Shown: positions 1-7,736 of the stretch, piece by piece
Numbering within the stretch: the stretch's first letter is position 1
How the letters are laid out: the number at the start of each line of letters is the position of its first letter
Assembly: GCA_025363575.1 (NCBI GenBank)
Contig: JANYDM010000043.1
Span: forward strand, 1 to 24,979
DNA: 24,979 bases
DNA from: Betaproteobacteria bacterium
GTDB lineage: Bacteria > Pseudomonadota > Gammaproteobacteria > Burkholderiales > SG8-41
Direction: 5' to 3'
Program-made: the position numbers and the translations under genes
The notes under the pieces: generated by a model
Told to the model about the DNA's origin: nothing
The model's input: only the letters and a program-made list of their open reading frames with translations
Database searches by the model: none

Positions 1-798
1 TACCGCCATTGCGAAAACACCGACTGGCGCAGCAATCCCGACGGCATCCGCTATGGCTATACCTCCGCCGAAAAAGCGCCGCACCTGTGGGGCGGCTTCG
101 CCCAATACGTTTACCTGCCGTGGAATTCGGTTGTGCATCGCGTCCCGCAGAACGTCACCCCCGAACTGGCGGGACTCGTGACGCCGATGGCGAACGGCGT
201 CGAGTGGTCGCTCTTCGACGGCGGCGTGGGTTACAACTCTACTGTGCTCATCCAGGGACCAGGCCAGCAGGGACTTTCGCAAACGGTAATTTGCAAGCAG
301 GCGGGCGCTGCTCTCGTCATCGTCACCGGCACGTCAAAAGACGGCGCGCGGTTAAAGGTCGCCAAAGAACTCGGCGCGGACTACGTGATCGACGTGAACC
401 AGGAAGACCCGCTCTCCCGCATCATGGAAATCACCGGCGGCCACGGCGTGGACGTCGCGCTCGACTGCACTGCCGGCGCCGGCACGCTGCCGATACTGCT
501 GGGCGTCGATGCGTTGAAGCGCAAGGGCGGCGTCATCGTGGTGCAGGGAGAAATGAAAGAGTTTCCGAATTTTCCGCTGGAAAAAGTCACGGTAAAGTTC
601 GTCACCATCAAGAGCGCCCGCGGCCACAGCTACAAGGCGTGCGAGCTCGCTTTGGCGCAACTCGCGTCACACCGCTTTCCGCTGGAGAAAGTCACGACCC
701 ACCGCTTTGGCTTGAAAGATGTCGACCTGGCGATCAAGTCGGTCGGCGGCAAAGGCGTGCCCGACGTGATCCACGCTTCGCTCCTGCCCTGGCAATAG
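1..798 (+). CDS. Zinc-type alcohol dehydrogenase (MDR family), 5'-truncated
   Basis: The reading frame is open from base 1, so the N-terminal catalytic domain with most zinc ligands lies outside the window. What remains is 265 residues: the end of the GroES-like domain (GGFAQYVYLP around residue 32), then the Rossmann NAD(P)-binding domain with the dinucleotide loop written GPGQQG rather than the usual GxGxxG. This is followed by strand-helix repeats (ELGADYVIDV, GGHGVDVALDCTAG) and the C-terminal return to the catalytic domain. This layout is that of threonine-dehydrogenase-like medium-chain dehydrogenases, which oxidise alcohols with NAD(P)+. The substrate cannot be read from the sequence. 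It converges on the minus-strand catabolic operon across a 216-base spacer. The family call is firm, the function open. Confidence 0.88.
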   Translation, partial: YRHCENTDWRSNPDGIRYGYTSAEKAPHLWGGFAQYVYLPWNSVVHRVPQNVTPELAGLVTPMANGVEWSLFDGGVGYNSTVLIQGPGQQGLSQTVICKQAGAALVIVTGTSKDGARLKVAKELGADYVIDVNQEDPLSRIMEITGGHGVDVALDCTAGAGTLPILLGVDALKRKGGVIVVQGEMKEFPNFPLEKVTVKFVTIKSARGHSYKACELALAQLASHRFPLEKVTTHRFGLKDVDLAIKSVGGKGVPDVIHASLLPWQ

Positions 799-810
799 CA
801 AAGCGGGTCT

Positions 811-945
811 GAGCCGCAGATAAATTCCTTTCCATACCCCTTGAGGGGTACGCAAATACACGCAGATGAAGTCAAAACCTGTGAATTCGCGCTGTTGAAC
901 TATCAGCGTGTATCTGGGTGTAGCTGCGTTTATCGGCGGCTGATT
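811..945. repeat. Imperfect inverted repeat in intergenic spacer
   Basis: The left arm (about 811-870) read on the minus strand resembles the right arm (about 903-945). Both contain variants of ATCTGCGTGTATCTG and of TTTATCTGCGGCTGA. Inside the left arm is a tight palindrome, TACCCCTTGAGGGGTA (835-850), that could end transcription of the dehydrogenase but has no T-run. Sequences of the form TATCTGCG..CGGCTGA recur between genes in many proteobacteria, so this is probably a decayed dispersed repeat pair rather than a gene. Confidence 0.5.
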
Positions 946-967
946 GTCTTTGCTTTGACTTGCGTTC

Positions 968-997
968 TGGATCCCTGCCTGCGCGGGGATGACGCAC
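968..997. repeat. REP-like GC-rich intergenic palindrome
   Basis: The segment reads CTGGATCCCTGCCTGCGCGG followed by GGATGACG. It matches the widespread proteobacterial intergenic palindrome (GGATTCCCGCCTGCGCGGGAATGACG type), with arms ATCCC/GGGAT around a GCCTGCGC core. It sits between the convergent ends of the dehydrogenase and the Bug receptor and could form a hairpin stabilising either 3' end. Confidence 0.5.
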
Positions 998-1014
998 TTG
1001 CACGGTGACCGAAT

Positions 1015-1971
1015 CTAGTCGACGCGGGCGCCGGAGATTTTGACGGCTTTCGCGTATTTCGCGATGTCGCTCCGGATTTGCGCGGCGTAGGCCTCGGGCG
1101 TGTTGCCCACCGGATCGATCCCCAGCGTGTTGTAACGCTGGACAGTCTCCGCGTGGCGCACTGCCTGCGCGATGCCCGCCGCGAGCCGCGCGACGATGGC
1201 CTGCGGCGTCGCCGCCGGCGCCACCACGCCGATCTCGGGCGGATAGTCGAAGTCCGCGATGCCGGTGACCTCCGCGATGGCGGGCACGTCGGGCGCCTGC
1301 GCTGATCGTTTGAGCGTGTTCACTGCGAGCAACCTCACGCGACCCGCCTTCACGTGCGCAGCAAGCGAGGGCAGCGCAGAGAACGCAAGCGCCACTTCGC
1401 CGCTGAGCAGCGCCGGCACCGATTGCGCAGTGCCCTTGTAAGGCACGTGCACGATGTTGAGGCCCAGCGCCGACTTGAGTACCTCCATGCTCAGATGATG
1501 CAGGCTGCCGGTGCCGCCTGAGCCGTAATTCAACAGCCCAGGCTTTGCTTTGGCCAAAGCGATGAGCGCGGACAACGTGTTCGCCGGTACCGACGGATGC
1601 GCCGCAAGAAACTGCGCCGAGGTTCCCATGATGCTCAGCGGCGTGAAGTCTCTGACCGCGTCGTACGGCAGCTTCGAGTACAGCGCCGGATTGATGGCGG
1701 TCTGCCCGACGTCCACGATCAGCAGGGTATAACCATCAGCGGCCGCCTTGGCGACATACTCGCACGCGGCAATGCCGCCTGCGCCGGCGCGATTCTCGAC
1801 CACGAACTGCTGGCTGAACGCATCGCTCAGCCGCTGGGCAACGATGCGGGTCATGGTGTCCGGCAAGCCGCCGGGTGCGTACGGCACCACCATTCTGACC
1901 GCCTTGGCGGGATATGCCTGCGTGGCGCCAGACGCAAGGTCTTGCGCGGCTGCCCCACCGCAGCAGACCAT
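1015..1971 (-). CDS. Bug/TctC-family periplasmic substrate-binding protein, signal peptide probably frameshifted
   Basis: The mature part is a complete Bug (TctC) receptor: AYPAKAVRMVVPYAPGG near the N-terminus, the VENRAGAGG signature, ADGYTLL, VPYKGTAQSVPALLSGEV and a C-terminal SGARVD. These proteins bind carboxylates in the periplasm, usually for tripartite tricarboxylate transporters or for signalling. The frame begins at 1971 with MVCCGGAAAQD, which lacks the usual signal peptide, and a stop lies just upstream. A strong ribosome site (GGAGG, 5 bases away) instead serves ATG 2017, in another frame that encodes MMQTRLQYWPMLTHGLL. Dropping one G near the GGTGGGG run joins the two into a normal signal peptide ending AAA-QD. 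The gene is last in the operon, 19 bases after the decarboxylase-like gene. No TctA or TctB membrane genes are present. Confidence 0.85.
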   Translation of the reverse strand: MVCCGGAAAQDLASGATQAYPAKAVRMVVPYAPGGLPDTMTRIVAQRLSDAFSQQFVVENRAGAGGIAACEYVAKAAADGYTLLIVDVGQTAINPALYSKLPYDAVRDFTPLSIMGTSAQFLAAHPSVPANTLSALIALAKAKPGLLNYGSGGTGSLHHLSMEVLKSALGLNIVHVPYKGTAQSVPALLSGEVALAFSALPSLAAHVKAGRVRLLAVNTLKRSAQAPDVPAIAEVTGIADFDYPPEIGVVAPAATPQAIVARLAAGIAQAVRHAETVQRYNTLGIDPVGNTPEAYAAQIRSDIAKYAKAVKISGARVD

Positions 1972-2036
1972 GCGTGAGCATGGGCCAGTACTGCAGCCGT
2001 GTTTGCATCATGCGCACCTCCGCGCGTGAGGTTCGA

Positions 2037-3023
2037 TCAGATCTTGAAAGCTTCCATCGTTTCCGGAACGAACAGCTCTTCGGGCGCGAGGCGGTGCTTG
2101 GACAGCCCCTGCTCGTGGTGATAGCGCAGGAAAGTATCGAGCACGTGGCGGTTGGGCGCGTAGCCGTACGGCCACCAGTCCTCGCCCATTTCGCGGTGCA
2201 GCCATTCGATCTCCGCGATCATCCACGGCAGCATGTTGCGCAGCGCCGCGGTTTCATACAACTCGCGGTAGCAAATGCGCTGCGCCTCGACGAACGCTTT
2301 GTACAGCGACATCGCGATCCAGCGGTTCTGCTCGTACACTTCGCGCCGGATGGCAATGACGTGCATGATCGGAAAAATTTTCGTCTTGCGGTAATACGCG
2401 CGCTCGACCTCGACGTAGTCCTCGAACAGTCGCTTCACCTTGTCCGGTTGCGTATGCAAGGTGGACGGCATGCGCGGGCTGTGGATGACGTCGATTTCGC
2501 CGGCCGCAATCATCTGCGACAGCGTCTGCCCGGGACCGATGGCATTCACCCTGAACGGCAAGTCGAGTTTCTGCTTTTCATCGCGACCGGGTACTTCCTG
2601 GCCGCCGGTCCAGTACTCGCACGCGTCGATCTTGACACCGTATTCATCCTGCAGCACGCCGCGGCTCCACACCGGCGCCGTCAGCTGAAACTCGGGCGAG
2701 GCGCTGCGCTTGCCGATGATATCTCGCGGTTCGCGGATGCCGCTTTTAGCGGAAACGAAGATGCAGGAGTGACGAAACGAGCGCGAAGGAAATACCGGAA
2801 TCGCGACGAAGGGCCGGGGGTCGCGCGCGAGCGATACGCTGTACGACGATAAAGAAAGCTCCGCGACGTCAAACTCCTGATTGCGCAGCATGCGGAAGAA
2901 AGTCTCTTCCACCGGGAGATCGAGGAAATTGATGTCGATGCCCTCGGGCTGCACGCGGCCGTCGGCCAGCGCGCGCACGCGGTCGTAGTTCCAGCACGAC
3001 AAAGTCAGACGCAGTTTCGACAT
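2037..3023 (-). CDS. 4,5-dihydroxyphthalate decarboxylase-like protein (substrate-binding fold)
   Basis: This 328-residue protein begins MSKLRLTLSCWNYDRVRAL, with no signal peptide. It has the features of the family annotated as 4,5-dihydroxyphthalate decarboxylase or NMT1/ABC-like binding protein: VQPEGIDINFLD, FDVAELSLSSY, and a block around residues 105-160 (ASPEFQLTAPVWSRGVLQDEYG). The lack of an export signal favours a cytoplasmic enzyme over a periplasmic receptor. In phthalate degradation this enzyme turns 4,5-dihydroxyphthalate into protocatechuate. The start at 3023 lies 13 bases after the Rieske oxygenase stop, so the two are cotranscribed and probably act on one aromatic substrate. 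Longer starts into the upstream gene have no family similarity. Related proteins are often misnamed, so the exact reaction is uncertain. Confidence 0.8.
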   Translation of the reverse strand: MSKLRLTLSCWNYDRVRALADGRVQPEGIDINFLDLPVEETFFRMLRNQEFDVAELSLSSYSVSLARDPRPFVAIPVFPSRSFRHSCIFVSAKSGIREPRDIIGKRSASPEFQLTAPVWSRGVLQDEYGVKIDACEYWTGGQEVPGRDEKQKLDLPFRVNAIGPGQTLSQMIAAGEIDVIHSPRMPSTLHTQPDKVKRLFEDYVEVERAYYRKTKIFPIMHVIAIRREVYEQNRWIAMSLYKAFVEAQRICYRELYETAALRNMLPWMIAEIEWLHREMGEDWWPYGYAPNRHVLDTFLRYHHEQGLSKHRLAPEELFVPETMEAFKI

Positions 3024-3036
3024 ATGCCCAGCGGCA

Positions 3037-4320
3037 TTACACGGTGACAGGGTCCGTATCGAGCGGCGCGAACAGACCATGCCGCGCATGTTCTTTGAAG
3101 GGCTGGTCGCGCGCGAGCTCGATCGCGCATGAGCGCACGCGCTGCTCGGCGGGATCGAGCGCGGGTATGCGTCCGCCGGCGCGATTCGCTTCGGCGGCTT
3201 CGAGCAACCTGCGGCGCGTCATGACGATGCCGCGATCCGTCGGACACAGGTTCTCGCGAGCGCGATCCTGGACGACGCCCATTGACTCCTGCAGCGACGC
3301 GTCCTGCATCGCAATCCCTTCAACGCCGGAAAAAGTCGTGCCCGCTTTTTGCGCGGCGCGGTCCATCAGATAATCGTTGCGTTTGTTGGCGAGCGGAGTG
3401 AAGGTGCCGGGGACGTATTTGTTGTGGATGCCCCGTCCGTCTTTCATCGCCTTCAGTTCCGCTTCGCTCAACGCACGCCGCGGGTGATAGTTGATGCTCC
3501 AGGCCCAGTTGTTCTCGTCGTCGATGGGGACCCACACGTGCGCGCCCAGCGGATGGTCGGCGCGCGGCGGAATGATGGTGTGCGTCGGCATGATCCACGG
3601 CGTAATGCGCCAGTAGTAGCGGTCGTCCGCGGCATTGCGGCGTGCGCCGATCAGCAAGCCACCTTCGAACTCGACGACCTCGAACTGCGGCATCAGATCC
3701 TGCGCGTTGTAGTCGTTGCCTTTGCTGCCGACAAACAGCGGGTCGCTTTTGAGCGCGCCGCCGTGCAGGAACGACACGTGCGACGAATCGATGCCGCCTT
3801 CCAGCGCCTGCAGGTAATTGCATTCCTGCAGCCGCTTGGTGACGAAACGCCGCTCCGGCGGCACGCTCACCCATTCCAGCGCCGGCGGCGCGGGCTTAAG
3901 CTCCGGCGGGCCCATGTAAGTCCAGATGACGCCGCCCGCCTCGATGCATGGATACGACTTCAGCTTGATGCGTTTTCTCATCGGGCCGTCAGCGCCTTCG
4001 GATGGCAGATCGACGCATTGCCCGGTAATGTCGTACTTCCAGCCGTGGTACGGGCAGCGCAGCCCGCAATCTTCGTTGCGGCCGAACCACAGCGACACGC
4101 CGCGATGCGCGCAGAATTCATCCAGCAGGCCGATGCGGTTCTGCGTATCGCGAAACGCAATCAACTGCTCGCCGAGCAGCTTCACCCGCACCGGCGCGCA
4201 GTCCGGCCCGGGCAGCTCGTATGCGTGCAGCGCGGGGATCCAATAGCGCCGGAACAGGTCCCCCATCAACGTGCCGGGACCGGTGCGCGTAAGCTTCTCG
4301 TTTTGCTCGTGGGTGACCAT
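3037..4320 (-). CDS. Rieske [2Fe-2S] ring-hydroxylating oxygenase, phthalate 4,5-dioxygenase-like alpha subunit
   Basis: The 427-residue protein carries a complete Rieske centre: Cys70-x-His72 in CAHRG and Cys89-x-x-His92 in CPYHGW. The mononuclear iron site follows in GGIDSSHVSFLHGG, with bridging Asp178, His181 and His186. The C-terminal MQDASLQESMG segment is typical of phthalate 4,5-dioxygenase-type oxygenases. Such enzymes put O2 into an aromatic ring or demethylate ethers, with electrons from a separate reductase. No reductase gene is visible in the window. The gene lies 11 bases after a Bug receptor and directly before a dihydroxyphthalate-decarboxylase-like gene, which suggests an imported aromatic carboxylate as substrate. 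The start at 4320 fits the family N-terminus (EQNEKLTRTGPGT), although no strong ribosome site precedes it. Confidence 0.92.
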   Translation of the reverse strand: MVTHEQNEKLTRTGPGTLMGDLFRRYWIPALHAYELPGPDCAPVRVKLLGEQLIAFRDTQNRIGLLDEFCAHRGVSLWFGRNEDCGLRCPYHGWKYDITGQCVDLPSEGADGPMRKRIKLKSYPCIEAGGVIWTYMGPPELKPAPPALEWVSVPPERRFVTKRLQECNYLQALEGGIDSSHVSFLHGGALKSDPLFVGSKGNDYNAQDLMPQFEVVEFEGGLLIGARRNAADDRYYWRITPWIMPTHTIIPPRADHPLGAHVWVPIDDENNWAWSINYHPRRALSEAELKAMKDGRGIHNKYVPGTFTPLANKRNDYLMDRAAQKAGTTFSGVEGIAMQDASLQESMGVVQDRARENLCPTDRGIVMTRRRLLEAAEANRAGGRIPALDPAEQRVRSCAIELARDQPFKEHARHGLFAPLDTDPVTV

Positions 4321-4331
4321 AGGGTTAAATT

Positions 4332-5303
4332 CTAGTCGACGCGCGCGCCGGATGCACGCACCAGCGGCGCCCAGCGCGTGATTTCAGCGGCGACGAATTC
4401 GGTGAATGCCGCCGCGTCGAGCGTGCCGGGCTCGATGCCATCGGGGCGCAGCCGCTCGCGCACCTCGCGCAATTGCAGCACGCGCCGCACTTCCGCGTTC
4501 AGCTTGTTCACAATGTCGGCGGGCAAGCCGGCAGGACCCGACAGCGCGAACCAGATGCTGGAAACCAGCCCCGGGTAGCCGGCTTCACGAAACGTCGGCA
4601 CGCCGGAATAGTCGGGCAGCCGCGCCGCTGAGCTGATGGCGAGCGCACGCGCGCGACCGGCGCGAATTTGCGCGCCCGCCGTAGTCAGCGTGTTGGAGAC
4701 GATTTCGATGTGGCCCGCAATGAGATCGATCATTGCGCCGCTGGCACCTTTATACGGAACGTGAACGATATCGATGGCCGCAGTGCGCTTGAACAACTCG
4801 GCGATCAGATGGCCTTGCGTGCCATTGCCGGGCGAGCCGTAGCGCAAGGTGCCTGGCGCAGCCTTGGCGAGCGCGACGAGCTCCTTGAGCGTTTTCGCCG
4901 GCACCGACGGATGGACAGCGAGTACCGAAGGCGGTCCGCCGAACAATGCGATGTGACTGAAATCCTTGAGCGGATCGAACGGAAATTTCGATGCCGCGAG
5001 CACCGGCGCCACCACGTGCGAGGCAATGCCGGAGACGACCAGCGTGTAGCCATCCGGCGCGCTTTTCGCGACCAGGTCCGAACCAATCACGCCGCCCGCA
5101 CCGGCACGATTCTCGACGACGAACGACTGGCCGAGGCTTTCGCTCAACCTGACCGCGACAATGCGACCGAGCGTGTCAGCCGTGCCGCCCGGTGCGAACG
5201 GCACGATCACGCGCACTGTCTTCGCCGGCCAGGTCTGCGCAAACGCAGCGACGGCAAGCGTCGTCAGCAGGCCGGCGGCGGCCGCCCGGATCAACACGTG
5301 CAT
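4332..5303 (-). CDS. Bug/TctC-family periplasmic substrate-binding protein
   Basis: This is a 323-residue receptor with an intact Sec signal peptide (MHVLIRAAAAGLLTTLAVAAFAQ), which decides the start at 5303. The frame stays open a further 59 codons upstream, but that part has no family similarity. Family marks are TWPAKTVRVIVPFAPGG, SFVVENRAGAGG, APDGYTLVV, VPYKGASGAMIDLIAGHI and the C-terminal SGARVD. It is the first gene of the minus-strand catabolic operon, 11 bases before the Rieske oxygenase, so it probably captures the aromatic acid or a related carboxylate in the periplasm. The membrane subunits TctA and TctB are absent here, as for most of the many orphan Bug genes in Burkholderiales. 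Confidence 0.92.
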   Translation of the reverse strand: MHVLIRAAAAGLLTTLAVAAFAQTWPAKTVRVIVPFAPGGTADTLGRIVAVRLSESLGQSFVVENRAGAGGVIGSDLVAKSAPDGYTLVVSGIASHVVAPVLAASKFPFDPLKDFSHIALFGGPPSVLAVHPSVPAKTLKELVALAKAAPGTLRYGSPGNGTQGHLIAELFKRTAAIDIVHVPYKGASGAMIDLIAGHIEIVSNTLTTAGAQIRAGRARALAISSAARLPDYSGVPTFREAGYPGLVSSIWFALSGPAGLPADIVNKLNAEVRRVLQLREVRERLRPDGIEPGTLDAAAFTEFVAAEITRWAPLVRASGARVD

Positions 5304-5491
5304 AAGCGTGTCGTCATCATGTCTGGTGGTCTGATCATCGGCCGCCATTGTTTCACATTCAGCGCCTGCCTCGCATTTTGCGGGCCGGAAATCCGGTGCT
5401 TGCGCATTGGCAATCGCGCGATTACTGTATGGGCCTTCGGCGCGGGCGACCGACGCAAACCAATGCCGCAATATTCCCAAGGAGAAGCACC

Positions 5492-6244
5492 ATGAAAACG
5501 AAACCCGCCATAAGTCAGCGCCGCCGCTTGATACTCAAAGCTGCCGCTTCCACGCTGGCGATATCCGCGCTGGGTGCTCTGCCGGCACTCGTGCGCGCCG
5601 CCGGCGCCACGGACAAGAAACTCAAGATCGGCATCGTCGGCTCCGGCCGCGTGGGCGGCGCCGTCGGTTCGGCATGGGTCCGGGCCGGCCATGAAGTGAT
5701 GTTCTCGTCGCTCGATCTCGAAGCCGACAAAAAACTCGCGGCGAGTCTCGGCGGCGGTGCGCGGGCAGGCACCACGCGCGAAGCCGCGGCATTCGGCGAC
5801 GTGCTGTTGATTTCGGTGCCCTACGCAGCGCTGCCTTCGATCGGCAAGGACCTCGGCGAATTGCTGAAGGGTAAAGTCGTGATCGACACCTCGAATCCGA
5901 TCGTTGCACGCGACGGCGACATGGCAGTGGCGGCGCGCGAAAAAGGCGCCGGCGCGTCGTCGCAGGAATTTTTGCCAGGAGCGCGCATCGTGCGCGCCTT
6001 CAATGCGATCGGTTACGCGCGCATGGCCGAAGCGTCGAAAAACGCCGGCAAGGTCGGCATGCCGATAGCAGGCGATGACCCGAAAGCAATCGAAGTAGCG
6101 TCAGCGCTCGTGCGCGATGTCGGCTACGAGCCGGTATTAGTGGGTTCGCTGGCCACGATGGGCAAGTACCTTATTCCGGGCACACCGCTCGGCGGCGAGC
6201 ATACGCCGGATGAAGTCAGGAAGATCGCCGCGTCCCTCAAGTAA
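5492..6244 (+). CDS. NADP/F420-type oxidoreductase with Tat signal peptide
   Basis: The 250-residue protein has a twin-arginine leader (SQRRRLILKAAAST, residues 9-21), a hydrophobic stretch and a likely cleavage site near residue 38. A Rossmann fold follows with GIVGSGRVGGAVG at about residues 47-59, then DVLLISVPYAAL, VVIDTSNPI and VRAFNAIG. This matches the NADPH-dependent F420 reductase/NADP-oxidoreductase family (COG2085 type), which is normally cytoplasmic. The start at 5492 is set by AAGGAG at 5479-5484; the longer open frame upstream lacks similarity. It is divergent from the catabolic operon and ends at a bidirectional terminator. A Tat signal implies export of the folded, cofactor-loaded protein. 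The substrate is unknown. Confidence 0.85.
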   Translation: MKTKPAISQRRRLILKAAASTLAISALGALPALVRAAGATDKKLKIGIVGSGRVGGAVGSAWVRAGHEVMFSSLDLEADKKLAASLGGGARAGTTREAAAFGDVLLISVPYAALPSIGKDLGELLKGKVVIDTSNPIVARDGDMAVAAREKGAGASSQEFLPGARIVRAFNAIGYARMAEASKNAGKVGMPIAGDDPKAIEVASALVRDVGYEPVLVGSLATMGKYLIPGTPLGGEHTPDEVRKIAASLK

Positions 6245-6255
6245 CGCGCTCCAAT

Positions 6256-6289
6256 AAAAACGCGCGGCCATGTGGCGCCGCGCGTTTTT
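6256..6289. terminator. Bidirectional rho-independent terminator
   Basis: A stem of AAAAACGCGCGGC (6256-6268) pairs with GCCGCGCGTTTTT (6277-6289) around an 8-base loop. T-runs occur on both strands, so it can stop the oxidoreductase transcript on the plus strand and the peroxiredoxin transcript on the minus strand. Confidence 0.88.
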
Positions 6290-6304
6290 ATTTCCCGAAC
6301 TTCT

Positions 6305-6961
6305 TTAGCTTGGCTGCTTCACCACGCGCAGGTAAGGCTTCGGCGATTTCCAGCCGCCGGGAAACAGCTTCTTCGCGTCATCGTCGGACACCGAGCCTGC
6401 GATGATTACGTCTTCCCCATGCTTCCAGTTCACCGGTGTCGCGACTTTATGTTTCGCCGTGAGCTGCATCGAGTCGAGCACGCGCAGGATCTCGTCGAAA
6501 TTGCGGCCGGTCGTCATCGGGTAAGTGAGCATCAGCTTGATCTTCTTGTCCGGCCCGATGATAAAGACCGAGCGCACGGTCGCGTTCGCCGCGGCGGTGC
6601 GGCCGTCGGATGCAACTTCTTCCGCCGGCAGCATGTTGTAGAGCTTGGCCACGGCCAGATCGGTGTCGCCTATCATCGGATACTTGACTTTGGCGCCCTG
6701 GGTCTCTTCGATGTCGATGGCCCATTTGCTGTGGTTTTCCACCGGGTCGATCGAGAGGCCAATCAGTTTCGCGTTGCGCTTGGTGAATTCGGGCTCGATC
6801 TTCGCCATGTAGCCCAACTCGGTCGTGCATACGGGCGTGAAATCTTTCGGATGCGAAAACAGAATCGCCCACTTGTCGCCGATCCACTGGTGAAAATCAA
6901 TCTCTCCCTGGGTCGTTTTGGCCTTGAAATTGGGAGCGGTATCGTTGATGCGTAAAGACAT
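6305..6961 (-). CDS. 1-Cys peroxiredoxin (Prx6 class)
   Basis: The 218-residue protein has the peroxidatic motif PKDFTPVCTTE with Cys45 and Thr42, the conserved Arg in NATVRSVFIIGP, and the long C-terminal domain of Prx6-type enzymes (TPVNWKHGEDVIIAGSVSDDDA). No resolving Cys is evident in the usual 2-Cys position. It reduces hydrogen peroxide and alkyl or lipid hydroperoxides in the cytoplasm. The start at 6961 is fixed by a perfect GGAGG ribosome site 6 bases upstream. A sigma-70 promoter lies about 30 bases before it, and the gene ends at a bidirectional terminator, so it is probably a single-gene transcript. Similar proteins are sometimes annotated as peroxidase or antioxidant AhpC/TSA family. 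Confidence 0.94.
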   Translation of the reverse strand: MSLRINDTAPNFKAKTTQGEIDFHQWIGDKWAILFSHPKDFTPVCTTELGYMAKIEPEFTKRNAKLIGLSIDPVENHSKWAIDIEETQGAKVKYPMIGDTDLAVAKLYNMLPAEEVASDGRTAAANATVRSVFIIGPDKKIKLMLTYPMTTGRNFDEILRVLDSMQLTAKHKVATPVNWKHGEDVIIAGSVSDDDAKKLFPGGWKSPKPYLRVVKQPS

Positions 6962-6991
6962 GGGACCTCCGGGAGAATGAAGCGGGAGTGC

Positions 6992-7021
6992 AATATACCC
7001 ACCGCCCTTCACACCCGTCAA
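6992..7021 (-). promoter_or_regulatory. Sigma-70 promoter of the peroxiredoxin gene
   Basis: On the minus strand TTGACG (7021-7016) is followed after 18 bases by TATATT (6997-6992). Transcription would start near 6985, giving a leader of about 24 bases that contains the GGAGG ribosome site of the peroxiredoxin. No OxyR-type site was recognised. Confidence 0.6.
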
Positions 7022-7110
7022 TTGTCATTTGCGGCAAGGAACCGATCCACCGTTTTTCGCGCGCGTCCACGACCGCGTCAATGGGCGAGTTTTCTAACGA
7101 GGAGATGGCG

Positions 7111-7275
7111 GTGGAGAGCAATACCCGGCGCGTCGTCATCCACATCATAGACGGCAAAACAGCGCGTGCCGGCGCGCGGCCCACCAGTCCCTACATCGAA
7201 TTCATCTACGTGCGGCGCACGGCCGTCGTCAACGGCGCGGCGATCTTCGAGCCGGAGAGCAGACCTCTGCAATAA
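7111..7275 (+). CDS. Small hypothetical protein
   Basis: This is a 54-residue frame divergent from the peroxiredoxin. GTG 7111 has GAGGAG at 7099-7104, 6 bases away. ATG 7105 touches that site, and ATG 7081 (64 residues) has none, so the start is chosen on spacing. The protein has alternating beta-like stretches (RRVVIHIIDG, PYIEFIYVRR, AVVNGAAIFEPES) and no membrane segment or signal. I recognise no family. Codon use looks like that of neighbouring genes, which supports coding, but the call rests on little else. Confidence 0.45.
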   Translation: MESNTRRVVIHIIDGKTARAGARPTSPYIEFIYVRRTAVVNGAAIFEPESRPLQ

Positions 7276-7285
7276 AGCGCTGCCG

Positions 7286-7471
7286 TCACGCCTTCCACTC
7301 GAAACGGCCTTGCGGCCAACAACGGTTGATCAACGGGACCGTGAAGCTGGCGAGTGCAAGCATGAGGATCAAGCCGTGCGGCTTGAACAGTACGTATTGC
7401 CACACGAAGGCCGCGGCCGCCACCGCCATGACGTAAGCAATCTGCGCGCGCGCTCGCTGCGGCGTCGCCAT
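7286..7471 (-). CDS. Small two-helix membrane protein, unknown function
   Basis: The frame from ATG 7471 encodes 61 residues with two hydrophobic segments (IAYVMAVAAAAFVWQYVLF at about 11-29 and LILMLALASFTVPLI at about 34-48) and a charged tail rich in Arg and Trp. It would sit in the inner membrane as a hairpin. The frame continues upstream without a plausible protein. The ribosome site is weak. It converges on the small plus-strand gene ending at 7275. No family was recognised. Confidence 0.5.
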   Translation of the reverse strand: MATPQRARAQIAYVMAVAAAAFVWQYVLFKPHGLILMLALASFTVPLINRCWPQGRFEWKA

Positions 7472-7535
7472 CGGATCGGAAATCAAAAAAAAAAGCGCAC
7501 GCAGCCTGCGTCTGGCGATGATGCGTTGCTTATAC

Positions 7536-7736
7536 TTACGCGCGCGACTTCTGCGGCCCGATGTTGAGATTCCTTTTCGGATCGGGCGGCTTGGGCCCGC
7601 CGGTCTGGCGCTCGGCCGACTCGTCGTGCTCGTGCGGCATTTTGGGCATCCCGCCCTCTTCGTCGCTGACCTCGAGGTCATTCTTCGGCCGCGGATGGGT
7701 TGCGTTGTTTTCGCTCTGCAAGTCACGATTGCCCAT
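7536..7736 (-). CDS. Small hydrophilic hypothetical protein
   Basis: The 66-residue protein from ATG 7736 is preceded by AAAGGTG about 5 bases upstream. It is highly charged and rich in Pro, Lys, Glu and Asn (SENNATHPRPKNDLEVSDEEGG, then GGPKPPDPKRNLNIGPQKSRA), with no hydrophobic core, and is therefore probably disordered. It lies 64 bases upstream of the small membrane protein on the same strand, so the two may share a transcript. No family was recognised. Confidence 0.5.
   Translation of the reverse strand: MGNRDLQSENNATHPRPKNDLEVSDEEGGMPKMPHEHDESAERQTGGPKPPDPKRNLNIGPQKSRA

Noticed and set aside
3349..4335. Plus-strand open frame opposite the Rieske oxygenase
   Set aside because: The minus-strand frame carries full Rieske and iron ligands; the plus frame is a GC-bias shadow.
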